A stretch of DNA of 64,000 bases, from the NCBI RefSeq assembly GCF_036231355.1, contig NZ_CP109496.1:2418001-2482000 (forward strand), in the 5' to 3' direction. A model generated the notes under the pieces. It saw only the letters and a list, made by a program, of their open reading frames with translations, was not told the DNA's origin and did not search any database. Positions 1 through 7,123 of the stretch are shown in pieces; the first letter of the stretch is position 1, and each line of letters opens with the position of its first letter. This stretch comes from Streptomyces sp. NBC_01431. Lineage in GTDB: Bacteria; Actinomycetota; Actinomycetes; Streptomycetales; Streptomycetaceae. Made by a program: the position numbers and the translations under genes.

Positions 1-62
1 ACCAGGGAGACGTTCAGCGGTTCGAGGTACTCGGGGAAGATCGTGACGACGTCGAGCCGCAT
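1..62 (-). CDS. trmD: tRNA (guanine-N1-)-methyltransferase, N-terminus only
   Basis: Only the first 20 or so codons lie in the window; the rest is beyond the left edge. The start ATG (62-60) opens with [16 protein letters not shown], the typical TrmD N-terminus. TrmD makes m1G37 in tRNAs from S-adenosylmethionine. The ATG overlaps the rimM stop codon (TGATG), which suggests translational coupling, and the rpsP-khpA-rimM-trmD order supports the call. The catalytic knot domain cannot be checked here. Confidence 0.88.
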   Translation of the reverse strand, partial: MRLDVVTIFPEYLEPLNVSL

Positions 63-667
63 CAGCCGGCGTCCTCGGCGTCGCGGCCGGAGGCGGTTTC
101 GGCCTCGCCGGTCCCGTCGGCGTCTTCGGTGTCGCGCGCGGAGGCGATCACGGCCTCGCTGTCGTCGATGAGGCCGGGCGGCGGGTCGATGACCGCGCGC
201 TGCTGCTCCAGGTCGATCTCGGTGACGATCTGCCCGACGAAGGGGATCATGACCTCGCTGCCGTCGGGCCGCTCCACGATGAAGAGGTCCTGCGAGGGCA
301 GGTGGGTGATCTCCGTGATGCGGCCGATCTCGGTGCCGTCGGCGAGCACCACGTCGAGGTCCATGAGCTGGTGGTCGTAGTACTCGTCGGGTTCTTCCGG
401 CAGTTCGGCCGGGTCGACGTCGGCGATGAGGAGGGTGTTGCGCAGGGCCTCGGCGGCGGTGCGGTCGCGTACGCCTTCGAAGCGCAGCAGCAGCCTGCCG
501 CTGTGCACCCGGCCGGTCTCGATGGTCAGCGGGCCCGCCGACGCCGGGTCGGTGGTGAGGACGGCGCCGGGGCCGAGCCTCAGCTCCGGCTCGTCGGTGC
601 GCACCTCGACGGTGACCTCGCCCTTGATGCCGTGGGCGCGGCCGATCCGCGCGACTACCAACTGCAC
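62..667 (-). CDS. rimM: Ribosome maturation factor RimM
   Basis: This is a 16S processing factor that binds S19 and helps mature the 30S head. The protein is 201 aa. An N-terminal RimM beta-barrel is seen from [18 protein letters not shown] onward, and a PRC-barrel begins near residue 94 (DEYYDHQL). I chose the GTG start at 667 because AAGGAG lies about 8 nt upstream and the family motif begins directly after it. The frame stays open further upstream, but that stretch is not RimM-like. Residues about 168-201 form an acidic Glu/Asp/Ala tail beyond the usual family end. The gene sits between khpA and trmD, and its stop overlaps the trmD start. Confidence 0.95.
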   Translation of the reverse strand: MQLVVARIGRAHGIKGEVTVEVRTDEPELRLGPGAVLTTDPASAGPLTIETGRVHSGRLLLRFEGVRDRTAAEALRNTLLIADVDPAELPEEPDEYYDHQLMDLDVVLADGTEIGRITEITHLPSQDLFIVERPDGSEVMIPFVGQIVTEIDLEQQRAVIDPPPGLIDDSEAVIASARDTEDADGTGEAETASGRDAEDAG

Positions 668-727
668 GCTTGTTTCTCCTTCAGACAGCTGCGGCCTTGG
701 TTCAACTATGGCCCGGGATACGACTGC

Positions 728-760
728 GGGCCGGGGAGGGCCACTGGCCCTCCCCGGCCC
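728..760 (-). terminator. Strong 15-bp hairpin between khpA and rimM
   Basis: Bases 728-742 (GGGCCGGGGAGGGCC) pair perfectly with 746-760 around a 3-nt loop. The hairpin lies inside the 126-bp khpA-rimM gap of what is normally one operon. No U-tract follows it on the minus strand, so it may be an attenuator, an RNase processing site or a 3'-end stabiliser rather than a simple terminator. Confidence 0.6.
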
Positions 761-793
761 GAGCCGGCGCATCCAACTAAAACGACCAACTGG

Positions 794-1033
794 TCAGCGG
801 ACCTGGTCCACGTCGACGAGGTCGACGCGGATGCCGCGGCCGCCGATGGCGCCCACGACGGTACGCAGGGCGCGGGCGGTGCGGCCACTGCGGCCGATCA
901 CCTTGCCGAGGTCGTCGGGGTGGACCCGGACCTCCAGCACGCGCCCCCGGCGCAGGTTGCGCGAGGCGACCTGCACGTCGTCGGGGTTGTCGACGATGCC
1001 CTTCACGAGGTGCTCGAGAGCCTCCTCGAGCAT
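794..1033 (-). CDS. khpA: KH-domain RNA-binding protein KhpA
   Basis: A 79-aa protein made of a single KH domain, with the GxxG loop at about residues 47-50 (IGRSG) followed by an Arg-rich helix (RTARALRTVV). KhpA-type proteins (older name YlqC) bind RNA and in Firmicutes pair with KhpB/EloR. The ATG at 1033 is the only sensible start and lies 2 nt after the rpsP stop, so the two genes are probably co-translated. The position between rpsP and rimM is standard for actinobacteria. Confidence 0.93.
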   Translation of the reverse strand: MLEEALEHLVKGIVDNPDDVQVASRNLRRGRVLEVRVHPDDLGKVIGRSGRTARALRTVVGAIGGRGIRVDLVDVDQVR

Positions 1034-1035
1034 GC

Positions 1036-1473
1036 TCAGGCCTCGGTCGACTCGGCGGCGGCCTCGGCCTCGTCCGCCTTCTTCTCGGTCTTCTTCGCCT
1101 TCTGGGTGATGGCCTCGCCCTTGGCGTCGTCGCCCTCAAGAGTCTTGGCGAACGCCTCGAAGGTGGCGCGCTTGTCTTCCTTCGTCTCCGGCTGGAGCAG
1201 CGGCGCGGGGGCCGGGAGGCCCTTGTGCGCCTGCCAGTCGCCGGTGAGCTTCAGGATGGCGAGGACGGCCTCGGTCGGCTGGGCGCCGACGGAAAGCCAG
1301 TACTGCGCACGCTCGGCGTTGACCTCGATGCGCGAGGGGTTGTACGTCGGGTGGTACAGACCGATTTCCTCGATCGCGCGACCGTCACGGCGAGTGCGGG
1401 CGTCGGCGACGACGATGCGGTAGTGCGGCTGGCGAATCTTGCCGAGGCGCTTGAGCTTGATCTTGACTGCCAC
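1036..1473 (-). CDS. rpsP: 30S ribosomal protein S16
   Basis: The protein is 145 aa and starts [27 protein letters not shown], the S16 signature. Residues beyond about 85 form a long Lys/Glu/Ala-rich C-terminal extension ([17 protein letters not shown]), as in other streptomycete S16 proteins, which makes it longer than the enterobacterial form. The GTG start at 1473 fits the family N-terminus and has AGGAG about 11 nt upstream. The frame extends upstream, but that sequence is not S16-like. It is the first gene of the rpsP-khpA-rimM-trmD cluster. Confidence 0.96.
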   Translation of the reverse strand: MAVKIKLKRLGKIRQPHYRIVVADARTRRDGRAIEEIGLYHPTYNPSRIEVNAERAQYWLSVGAQPTEAVLAILKLTGDWQAHKGLPAPAPLLQPETKEDKRATFEAFAKTLEGDDAKGEAITQKAKKTEKKADEAEAAAESTEA

Positions 1474-1635
1474 TGGAGTGGTGTCTCCTGGTCTTGACGT
1501 GGTTGGGCACATGAGATGCCACGTGGGGTTGCGGTACTCGGAGTGCCCGATGGACGCGTCAGCCGGAGGCGAGAGGGTTCCTGTGCGGCTGTCGAGTACA
1601 GCTAGCCATTGTGCCACACGCCCGGAGTGCGCACG

Positions 1636-1660
1636 CCGGGGGCCCGTGGGGCGCCCCCGG
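1636..1660 (-). terminator. Hairpin downstream of the SprT-like gene
   Basis: CCGGGGGC (1636-1643) pairs with GCCCCCGG (1653-1660) around a 9-nt loop. It lies between the stop of the 1719-2318 gene and the rpsP promoter region on the same strand. There is no T-run, as is usual for GC-rich terminators. Confidence 0.5.
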
Positions 1661-1718
1661 TGGGCGTCGCTCCCCCCGGGACCTGCGCCACCCCCGTCGG
1701 CGGCGGGTCCCGGGGCGG

Positions 1719-2318
1719 CTACGCCACGGCGACCACTTCCGCCCCCTCCGGGATGCGGAACGGCTTTCCGCAGCCGCCGCAGACGATCGGCGCCTGGGCG
1801 AGCACGGAGGGCACGACGCGCACGTTGCGCCCGCAGTCGCAGACGGCCTTGACCCGCACGCCGCCCCCGGAGGAGCCGTGCCGGGCGGCAGGTCCGCGGA
1901 AGGAGCGCTTGGTGTCGGCGGCCGTGGCGACCGTGTGCGCCTTGAGCGCGCGGTGCAGCCGTTCGATGGTGGGCCGGTAGCGGCGCCTTGCCTCGGCGTT
2001 CAGCGCGACCAGGGAGAAGCCGCTGCTGGGATGCGGTTCCTCCGTATGGTCGAGGCCGAGCTCCTCGGCGATCGCCAGGAATCTCCGGTTGTGGTAGCGG
2101 CCGGCGCGGGAGGTGTCGCGGACACCGCGGGCGGCGGCAATGCCGTGGACTGCCTCATGGAGCAGTCGCTCGAAGGAGAGCTCGGCGCCGCAGGCGGACG
2201 AGGACTCTCCGATCAGGGACTCGGGCGCGGCTAGGTCCGGCAGCTCGGGGTGGTACCGCTGAATGTCGGCCCACGCCTGTGCCAGCTCTGCGGCGAGAAC
2301 AGGTGGTGTCGTGCTCAC
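1719..2318 (-). CDS. SprT-like zinc-dependent metalloprotease-family protein
   Basis: The protein is 199 aa. Residues 54-58 are HEAVH, an HExxH zinc/catalytic motif in [14 protein letters not shown], followed by a helix rich in Arg and Leu. The C-terminus carries a CxC...CxxC zinc-ribbon pattern (CDCG and CGGCG). This architecture resembles SprT-like putative proteases; the substrate is unknown. The GTG start at 2318 fits the ORF, but the ribosome site is weak. The gene stands alone between rpsP and proS. Activity is inferred from the motif only. Confidence 0.72.
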   Translation of the reverse strand: MSTTPPVLAAELAQAWADIQRYHPELPDLAAPESLIGESSSACGAELSFERLLHEAVHGIAAARGVRDTSRAGRYHNRRFLAIAEELGLDHTEEPHPSSGFSLVALNAEARRRYRPTIERLHRALKAHTVATAADTKRSFRGPAARHGSSGGGVRVKAVCDCGRNVRVVPSVLAQAPIVCGGCGKPFRIPEGAEVVAVA

Positions 2319-2600
2319 GTCGTGACAACGAGCCGCGGTGCCGCTGTGTTCCTATTCCGGGGCATCCCAAATAATTTGCTCGTACCCGTCAGTTGGCATT
2401 GATGCGTGCGGACGAGGGCGGGTGCGCTGATCTGCGGAGAAGGCTCACAGCTCACACCAAGGTATGACGTAGCGGCGCGTACGCCCCGGCGTGTAGAGGA
2501 AGTCTGCGCGCCGGGGCTGGTGATGTCAGCGCATGCGCAAGAGGTGTTTCGGCCGACTACGGGTGGCTGGTGCGCCACCTGCGCCGATACGGGATTGCCG

Positions 2601-4019
2601 TCAGTAGGCGCGGGCCACGATGGCGACCGTACCGGGTGCGTCGTCGGTGTCGGGCACCGACCCGTCCTCGGCGACCAGACACCGTACGGACACGGCCTGT
2701 TCGGCGAGCTTGGCCTCGCCCTCGGGGCCGAGCTCGGCCCACGGGATGCGTGCCCAGCCGCCGGCGACGGCCGCCTCGGCCGCTTCGGCGAGGGTGGCGA
2801 CATCACTCGTACGGGACTCGCGCCGCTCGCGAGACTGCCGAAGGAGCGTCGCCTGGTCCTCTTCGAGGATGGTGGGCAGCAGTTCGGCGAGCGTGGCGGC
2901 GTCACTGGACACGGGCTCCTTGCCGCCGGGGATGCGGCGGGCCAGCATCGCGGTGCCGGCCTCCAGGTCGCGCGGGCCGATCTCGATGCGTACCGGTACG
3001 CCCTTGAGCTCCCAGTCCACGGCACGGCGGCCGAAGGGGGTGTCCACCCGGTCGTCCACCTGGACGCGCAGACCGGCGGCCTTGAGGCGGTCGCCCAGTT
3101 CGCGGACCTTGACGACGGCCTCGTCGCCCTTGATCGCCATGACGACGACCTGGACGGCGGCGAGTCGCGGCGGCACCCGCAGGCCGCTGTCGTCGCCGTG
3201 CGACATGATCAGGCCGCCGACCATGCGGGTGGAGACGCCCCAGGAGGTCTGCCAGACGAGTTCCTGCTTGCCGTCCTTGGAGAGGTACTGGGTGTTGAAG
3301 GCCTTGGCGAAGTTGGTGCCGAGCTCGTGGCTCGTGCCCATCTGGAGGGCCTTGCCGTCGCCCATCATCCCTTCGAGGGTAAGGGTGTTGATGGCTCCGG
3401 CGAAGCGCTCCCTGGCGGTCTTGCGGCCGAGCACCACGTCGATGCCGAGCACGTTGATCATGAAGTCGGCGTAGACGTCGCGGTGGATGCGCGCCGCGTA
3501 GTCGCGGGCGTCCTCGTAGGTGGCGTGGGCGGTGTGCCCTTCCTGCCACAGGAATTCGCTCGTACGGAGGAAGACCCGCGGGCGCATCTCCCAACGGACC
3601 ACGTTGGCCCACTGGTTGATGAGCAGCGGCAGGTCGCGATAGCTCTGGACCCACTTCGAGAAGTAGTCGTTGATGATCGTCTCGGAGGTCGGGCGGACCA
3701 CGACGGGCTCTTCGAGCTCCTTGCCGCCACCGTGCGTGACCACCGCGAGTTCGGGTGCGAAGCCCTCGACGTGCTGAGCTTCGCGAGTCAGGTAAGACTG
3801 GGGGATGAAGAGCGGGAAGTAGGCGTTCTGGGCGCCTGCGTCCTTGATACGTGCATCCATCTCCTGCTGCATCCGTTCCCAGAGGCCGTAGCCGTACGGT
3901 CGGATCACCATGGTGCCGCGCACCGGACCGTTGTCCGCGAGTTCGGCCTTGTTGATCAGGTCCTGGTACCAGCGGGGAAAGTCTTCCGCCCGGGGCGTGA
4001 GAACGGGTGCCTTAGCCAT
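2601..4019 (-). CDS. proS: Prolyl-tRNA synthetase, type 3 (archaeal/eukaryote-like)
   Basis: The protein is 472 aa and charges tRNA-Pro with proline. Class II motifs are visible: motif 2 around RVFLRTSEFLWQEGHTAH and motif 3 around the GVSTRMVGGLIMSHGDDSG stretch. The size, the lack of the large editing insertion and the C-terminal tyrosine (VARAY) fit the type 3 family. The start is ATG 4019 (MAKAPVLTPRAEDFPRWYQD); the frame remains open upstream with unrelated sequence. It is monocistronic as far as can be seen. Confidence 0.95.
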   Translation of the reverse strand: MAKAPVLTPRAEDFPRWYQDLINKAELADNGPVRGTMVIRPYGYGLWERMQQEMDARIKDAGAQNAYFPLFIPQSYLTREAQHVEGFAPELAVVTHGGGKELEEPVVVRPTSETIINDYFSKWVQSYRDLPLLINQWANVVRWEMRPRVFLRTSEFLWQEGHTAHATYEDARDYAARIHRDVYADFMINVLGIDVVLGRKTARERFAGAINTLTLEGMMGDGKALQMGTSHELGTNFAKAFNTQYLSKDGKQELVWQTSWGVSTRMVGGLIMSHGDDSGLRVPPRLAAVQVVVMAIKGDEAVVKVRELGDRLKAAGLRVQVDDRVDTPFGRRAVDWELKGVPVRIEIGPRDLEAGTAMLARRIPGGKEPVSSDAATLAELLPTILEEDQATLLRQSRERRESRTSDVATLAEAAEAAVAGGWARIPWAELGPEGEAKLAEQAVSVRCLVAEDGSVPDTDDAPGTVAIVARAY

Positions 4020-4244
4020 GGCGCGAATGGTACGGCGCAGGGGTGGCGGAGCGTGAATCGCCTTCCGGCCGCCCCGGTTCCGCATTTGCCATGGTTGCCG
4101 CGGTTCGTTTCGTTCCTTGCCTCCGCCCTCTGGACGCGGGGCGGGATGCGGAGTTCCCTGGCATACGGGGGAAGTGCGTACGGACATTCACGGGGGCTGT
4201 CAATCAGGGCACAGCTGACCTCTCGGCGGATTGGGGCGCTTTCC

Positions 4245-5108
4245 ATGACACCAACGCTCGTCCGGCATCAGTCCCGTACGGCCTCGGCCCCCTTCGGGGA
4301 CACGCCCGTGCGCGCGCGGGACTGGGCGGAGATCCAGGAACGGATGCTGGTCCCTCTCTTCGAGGCGGCGTACGAGCGCCTCGACGTGGGGCCGGCCACC
4401 CATCTGCTCGGCCTGGGCTGCGGCTCGGGTCTGGCGCTGCTGATGGCCGCCTCGCGCGGGGCCTCGGTGACCGGGGTCGACCGCCCCGAGCGCGCCGCGC
4501 GCCTGGCGCTCGCGAGGCAGCGGCTGCTACCCGAGTCCGGCAGGGGCGGTTCTGCGGGGATGGGCGCGAGGCGGCTGGTGGCCGGCGGGCCCGCGGACAC
4601 CGCCGGGCCGGGCCGGGCCCCGTACGACTTGATCACGGCGTTCGAGCCGGTCGGCTGTGCGGCCGGTGATACGGAGTACCTGGTGTCCTCGCTGGAGTCG
4701 GCGAAGGCGCTCGCGGAGCGCGGCAGTGCGGTGGTGCTCGTCGGCTGGGGCCCACCGGAGCGGTGTGCCACGTCGGCGGTGCTGCGGGTGGCGACCCGGT
4801 TGACCGGCCGGGTGGGCGACGCGGCGCACTGGCGGCCAAGCGGGCGCGACGATCTGGAGGACGTGGCCGCGCGCGCCGGGCTCAAGCCGGACGGCTCGGG
4901 CCGGGTGGCGTGCCCCTTCGGCTACGCGGACCTGGACAGCGCGATGCGTGGTCTGTTGTCGACGGGTGCCTTCGACGCGGCGGCGCGGGCCACCGATCAG
5001 GCGCAGGTGGAGAAGGAGCTCGCCGAGGCGCTCCACGCGCATGTCCGCCGGGACGGGACGGTGTGGATGCCGAACGTCTTTCGCTATTTGATCGCCCGCA
5101 CGCCGTAA
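4245..5108 (+). CDS. SAM-dependent class I methyltransferase
   Basis: The protein is 287 aa. A glycine-rich AdoMet motif I (HLLGLGCGSGLALL) lies near residue 53, followed by an acidic end of strand 2 (VTGVDRPERAARLA). The rest follows a Rossmann-type methyltransferase fold to the C-terminal NVFRYLIARTP. The substrate is not deducible. I chose ATG 4245 because the sequence becomes protein-like there; the frame is open far upstream but antisense to proS. The gene is divergent from proS, with about 225 bp between them. The Shine-Dalgarno site is weak. Confidence 0.8.
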   Translation: MTPTLVRHQSRTASAPFGDTPVRARDWAEIQERMLVPLFEAAYERLDVGPATHLLGLGCGSGLALLMAASRGASVTGVDRPERAARLALARQRLLPESGRGGSAGMGARRLVAGGPADTAGPGRAPYDLITAFEPVGCAAGDTEYLVSSLESAKALAERGSAVVLVGWGPPERCATSAVLRVATRLTGRVGDAAHWRPSGRDDLEDVAARAGLKPDGSGRVACPFGYADLDSAMRGLLSTGAFDAAARATDQAQVEKELAEALHAHVRRDGTVWMPNVFRYLIARTP

Positions 5109-5128
5109 ACGTCCGTAACAGCGGCCTC

Positions 5129-5260
5129 TTACACGGTGGTTGAGAGGGTCAACCCCGCCTTTCCCAGGCGGGGGATGCCGGCCGCCCGGTAGACCGCCTC
5201 CTCCTCCAGCGTCTCGTTCGCCAGCAGGGCCTTGGCGAGCGCGTCCAGCTTGGCCGGTAC
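5129..5260 (-). pseudogene. C-terminal remnant of an FtsH-type (peptidase M41) protease
   Basis: Reading the minus strand from 5260 to the TAA at 5131-5129 gives 43 residues containing LDALAKALLANETLEEEAVYRAAGI, which I recognise as the C-terminal helices of an FtsH/M41 metalloprotease. An in-frame stop lies just upstream, and no AAA or HExxH part exists nearby. There is no usable start or ribosome site. The fragment lies between the methyltransferase and ffh, where I recall an ftsH paralogue in S. coelicolor. The deletion interpretation is an inference. Confidence 0.68.
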
Positions 5261-5370
5261 GCGTCATTATTCGAGAGCGGCACACAGGGCGGATCCGACG
5301 GGTTCTCGCGGAGTCGTGCCCGGGGCCCGTGGGAGGTCGTCGCCGTACTGCCGCCCCATGGGCACACAAC

Positions 5371-5411
5371 GTGTGGGGCGCCTTCCCGCCCGACCGGAAG
5401 GCGCCCCACAC
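5371..5411 (-). terminator. Perfect 16-bp terminator hairpin of ffh
   Basis: GTGTGGGGCGCCTTCC (5371-5386) and its exact reverse complement (5396-5411) enclose a 9-nt loop, 17 bp after the ffh stop. There is no T-run. Confidence 0.8.
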
Positions 5412-5428
5412 TGACCGCTGCGCGCGAA

Positions 5429-6979
5429 TCAGCCCATGAACTTCTTGAACTCGTCGGGCAGCTCGAAGTTCTTCTGCTGCTCGGCGGCGGGCAGGCCGAG
5501 TGCGCCGCCCTGCGCCTTCGCTTCGGCGGCAGCGGCGGCGGCGGCCTCCTCGGCCTTGCGCTTCATCGGGTTGCCGCTCTTGCGCTTGCCCTTGGCCTGC
5601 TTGATCTGCTTCTTCTGCCGACCGGGGCCGCCGCCCATGCCCGGCATCCCCGGCATGCCCGGCATTCCGCCGCCCTGGGCCATCCGGGACATCATCTTGC
5701 GGGCGTCGAAGAACCGCTCGACCAGGTTCTTGACCGCGCTGACCTCGACGCCGGAACCCTTGGCGATACGGGCACGGCGCGAGCCGTTGATGATCGTCGG
5801 GTCGTGGCGCTCGCCCGGGGTCATCGACTTGATGATGGCCGCGGTGCGGTCCACGTCCCGCTCGTCGATGTTGTTGATCTGGTCCTTGATCTGCCCCATG
5901 CCGGGCAGCATCCCGAGCAGCTTGGAGATGGAGCCCATCTTGCGGACCTGCTCCATCTGAGCCAGGAAGTCGTCGAGCGTGAAGTCCTTGCCCTTGCTCG
6001 ATGCCAGCTTGGAGGCCATCTTCTCGGCCTCTTCTTGGCTGAACGTCTTCTCCGCCTGCTCGATCAGGGTGAGCAGGTCACCCATGTCGAGGATGCGGGA
6101 CGCCATACGGTCCGGGTGGAACGCGTCGAAGTCTTCCAGCTTCTCGCCGTTGGAGGCGAACATGATCTGCTTGCCGGTGACGTGCGCGATGGACAGCGCC
6201 GCGCCGCCGCGGGCGTCGCCGTCGAGCTTGGAGAGCACCACGCCGTCGAAGCCCACGCCGTCGCGGAAGGCTTCGGCGGTGTTGACCGCGTCCTGGCCGA
6301 TCATCGCGTCGACGACGAAGAGGATCTCGTCGGGGCTGACGGCGTCGCGGATGTCCGCGGCCTGCTGCATCAGCTCCTGGTCGATGCCGAGGCGTCCGGC
6401 GGTGTCGACCACGACCACGTCGTACTGCTTGGACCGGGCGAACTCGATGGAGTCCTGGGCGACCTTGACCGGGTCGCCCACGCCGTTGCCCGGCTCGGGC
6501 GCGTAGACCGCGACGCCCGCGCGCTCGGCGACGACGCTCAGCTGGTTGACGGCGTTGGGGCGCTGGAGGTCACAGGCCACCAGGAGCGGGGAGTGGCCCT
6601 GCCCCTTCAGCCACTTGCCGAGCTTTCCGGCGAGGGTGGTCTTACCGGCACCCTGGAGACCCGCGAGCATGATGACGGTCGGGGGGTTCTTGGCGAACCG
6701 CAGACGCCGGGTCTCGCCGCCGAGGATGCCGATGAGCTCCTCGTTGACGATCTTGATGACCTGCTGGGCGGGGTTGAGGGCCTGGGAGACCTCGATGCCG
6801 GACGCGCGTTCCTTGACCTGCTTGATGAAGGCGCGGACTACGGGCAGCGCGACGTCGGCCTCGAGCAGCGCGATGCGGATCTCGCGCGCGGTGGCGTCGA
6901 TGTCCGCCTCGGACAGGCGGCCCTTGCCCCGGAGGTTCTTGAATGTCGCGGCAAGGCGGTCGGAGAGGGTGTCGAACAC
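5429..6979 (-). CDS. ffh: Signal recognition particle protein Ffh (SRP54)
   Basis: The protein is 516 aa. It has an N domain (MFDTLSDRLAATFKNLRGKG), a GTPase domain with P-loop GLQGAGKTTLAGKL and DTAGRL, a TKLDGDARGG-like specificity box (SKLDGDARGG), and a Met-rich M domain with a repeated MPG stretch. It binds 4.5S RNA and signal peptides and docks on FtsY, which is encoded at 14364-15572 in this window. The start is the family-standard MFDTLSDRL. A strong hairpin follows the stop. Confidence 0.97.
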   Translation of the reverse strand: MFDTLSDRLAATFKNLRGKGRLSEADIDATAREIRIALLEADVALPVVRAFIKQVKERASGIEVSQALNPAQQVIKIVNEELIGILGGETRRLRFAKNPPTVIMLAGLQGAGKTTLAGKLGKWLKGQGHSPLLVACDLQRPNAVNQLSVVAERAGVAVYAPEPGNGVGDPVKVAQDSIEFARSKQYDVVVVDTAGRLGIDQELMQQAADIRDAVSPDEILFVVDAMIGQDAVNTAEAFRDGVGFDGVVLSKLDGDARGGAALSIAHVTGKQIMFASNGEKLEDFDAFHPDRMASRILDMGDLLTLIEQAEKTFSQEEAEKMASKLASSKGKDFTLDDFLAQMEQVRKMGSISKLLGMLPGMGQIKDQINNIDERDVDRTAAIIKSMTPGERHDPTIINGSRRARIAKGSGVEVSAVKNLVERFFDARKMMSRMAQGGGMPGMPGMPGMGGGPGRQKKQIKQAKGKRKSGNPMKRKAEEAAAAAAAEAKAQGGALGLPAAEQQKNFELPDEFKKFMG

Positions 6980-7097
6980 GGTGGTCGCGGGTCCTCGGCG
7001 TCGTGGGGCGGTCGGGTGAACGTCCCCCAGGGTATCCCGGGCGGCGGTGGCGCCGGGGGGTGCCTGCGGGGCTTTCCCCCGCCCGGTCTTTCCCGAA

Positions 7098-7114
7098 CCG
7101 GGGCTGCGCCCCGG
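7098..7114. repeat. Short CCGGGGC-TGC-GCCCCGG hairpin, dispersed Streptomyces type
   Basis: A 7-bp stem with a TGC loop in the glnD-ffh gap. I know this motif as a common short intergenic element in Streptomyces genomes. It could also help terminate glnD transcription. Confidence 0.45.
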
Positions 7115-7123
7115 ACCCCGCTC

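Noticed and set aside
2406..4244. A long plus-strand open frame leading into the methyltransferase
   Set aside because: It is antisense to proS and reads as the GC-rich shadow of that gene. The protein-like part begins only at 4245.
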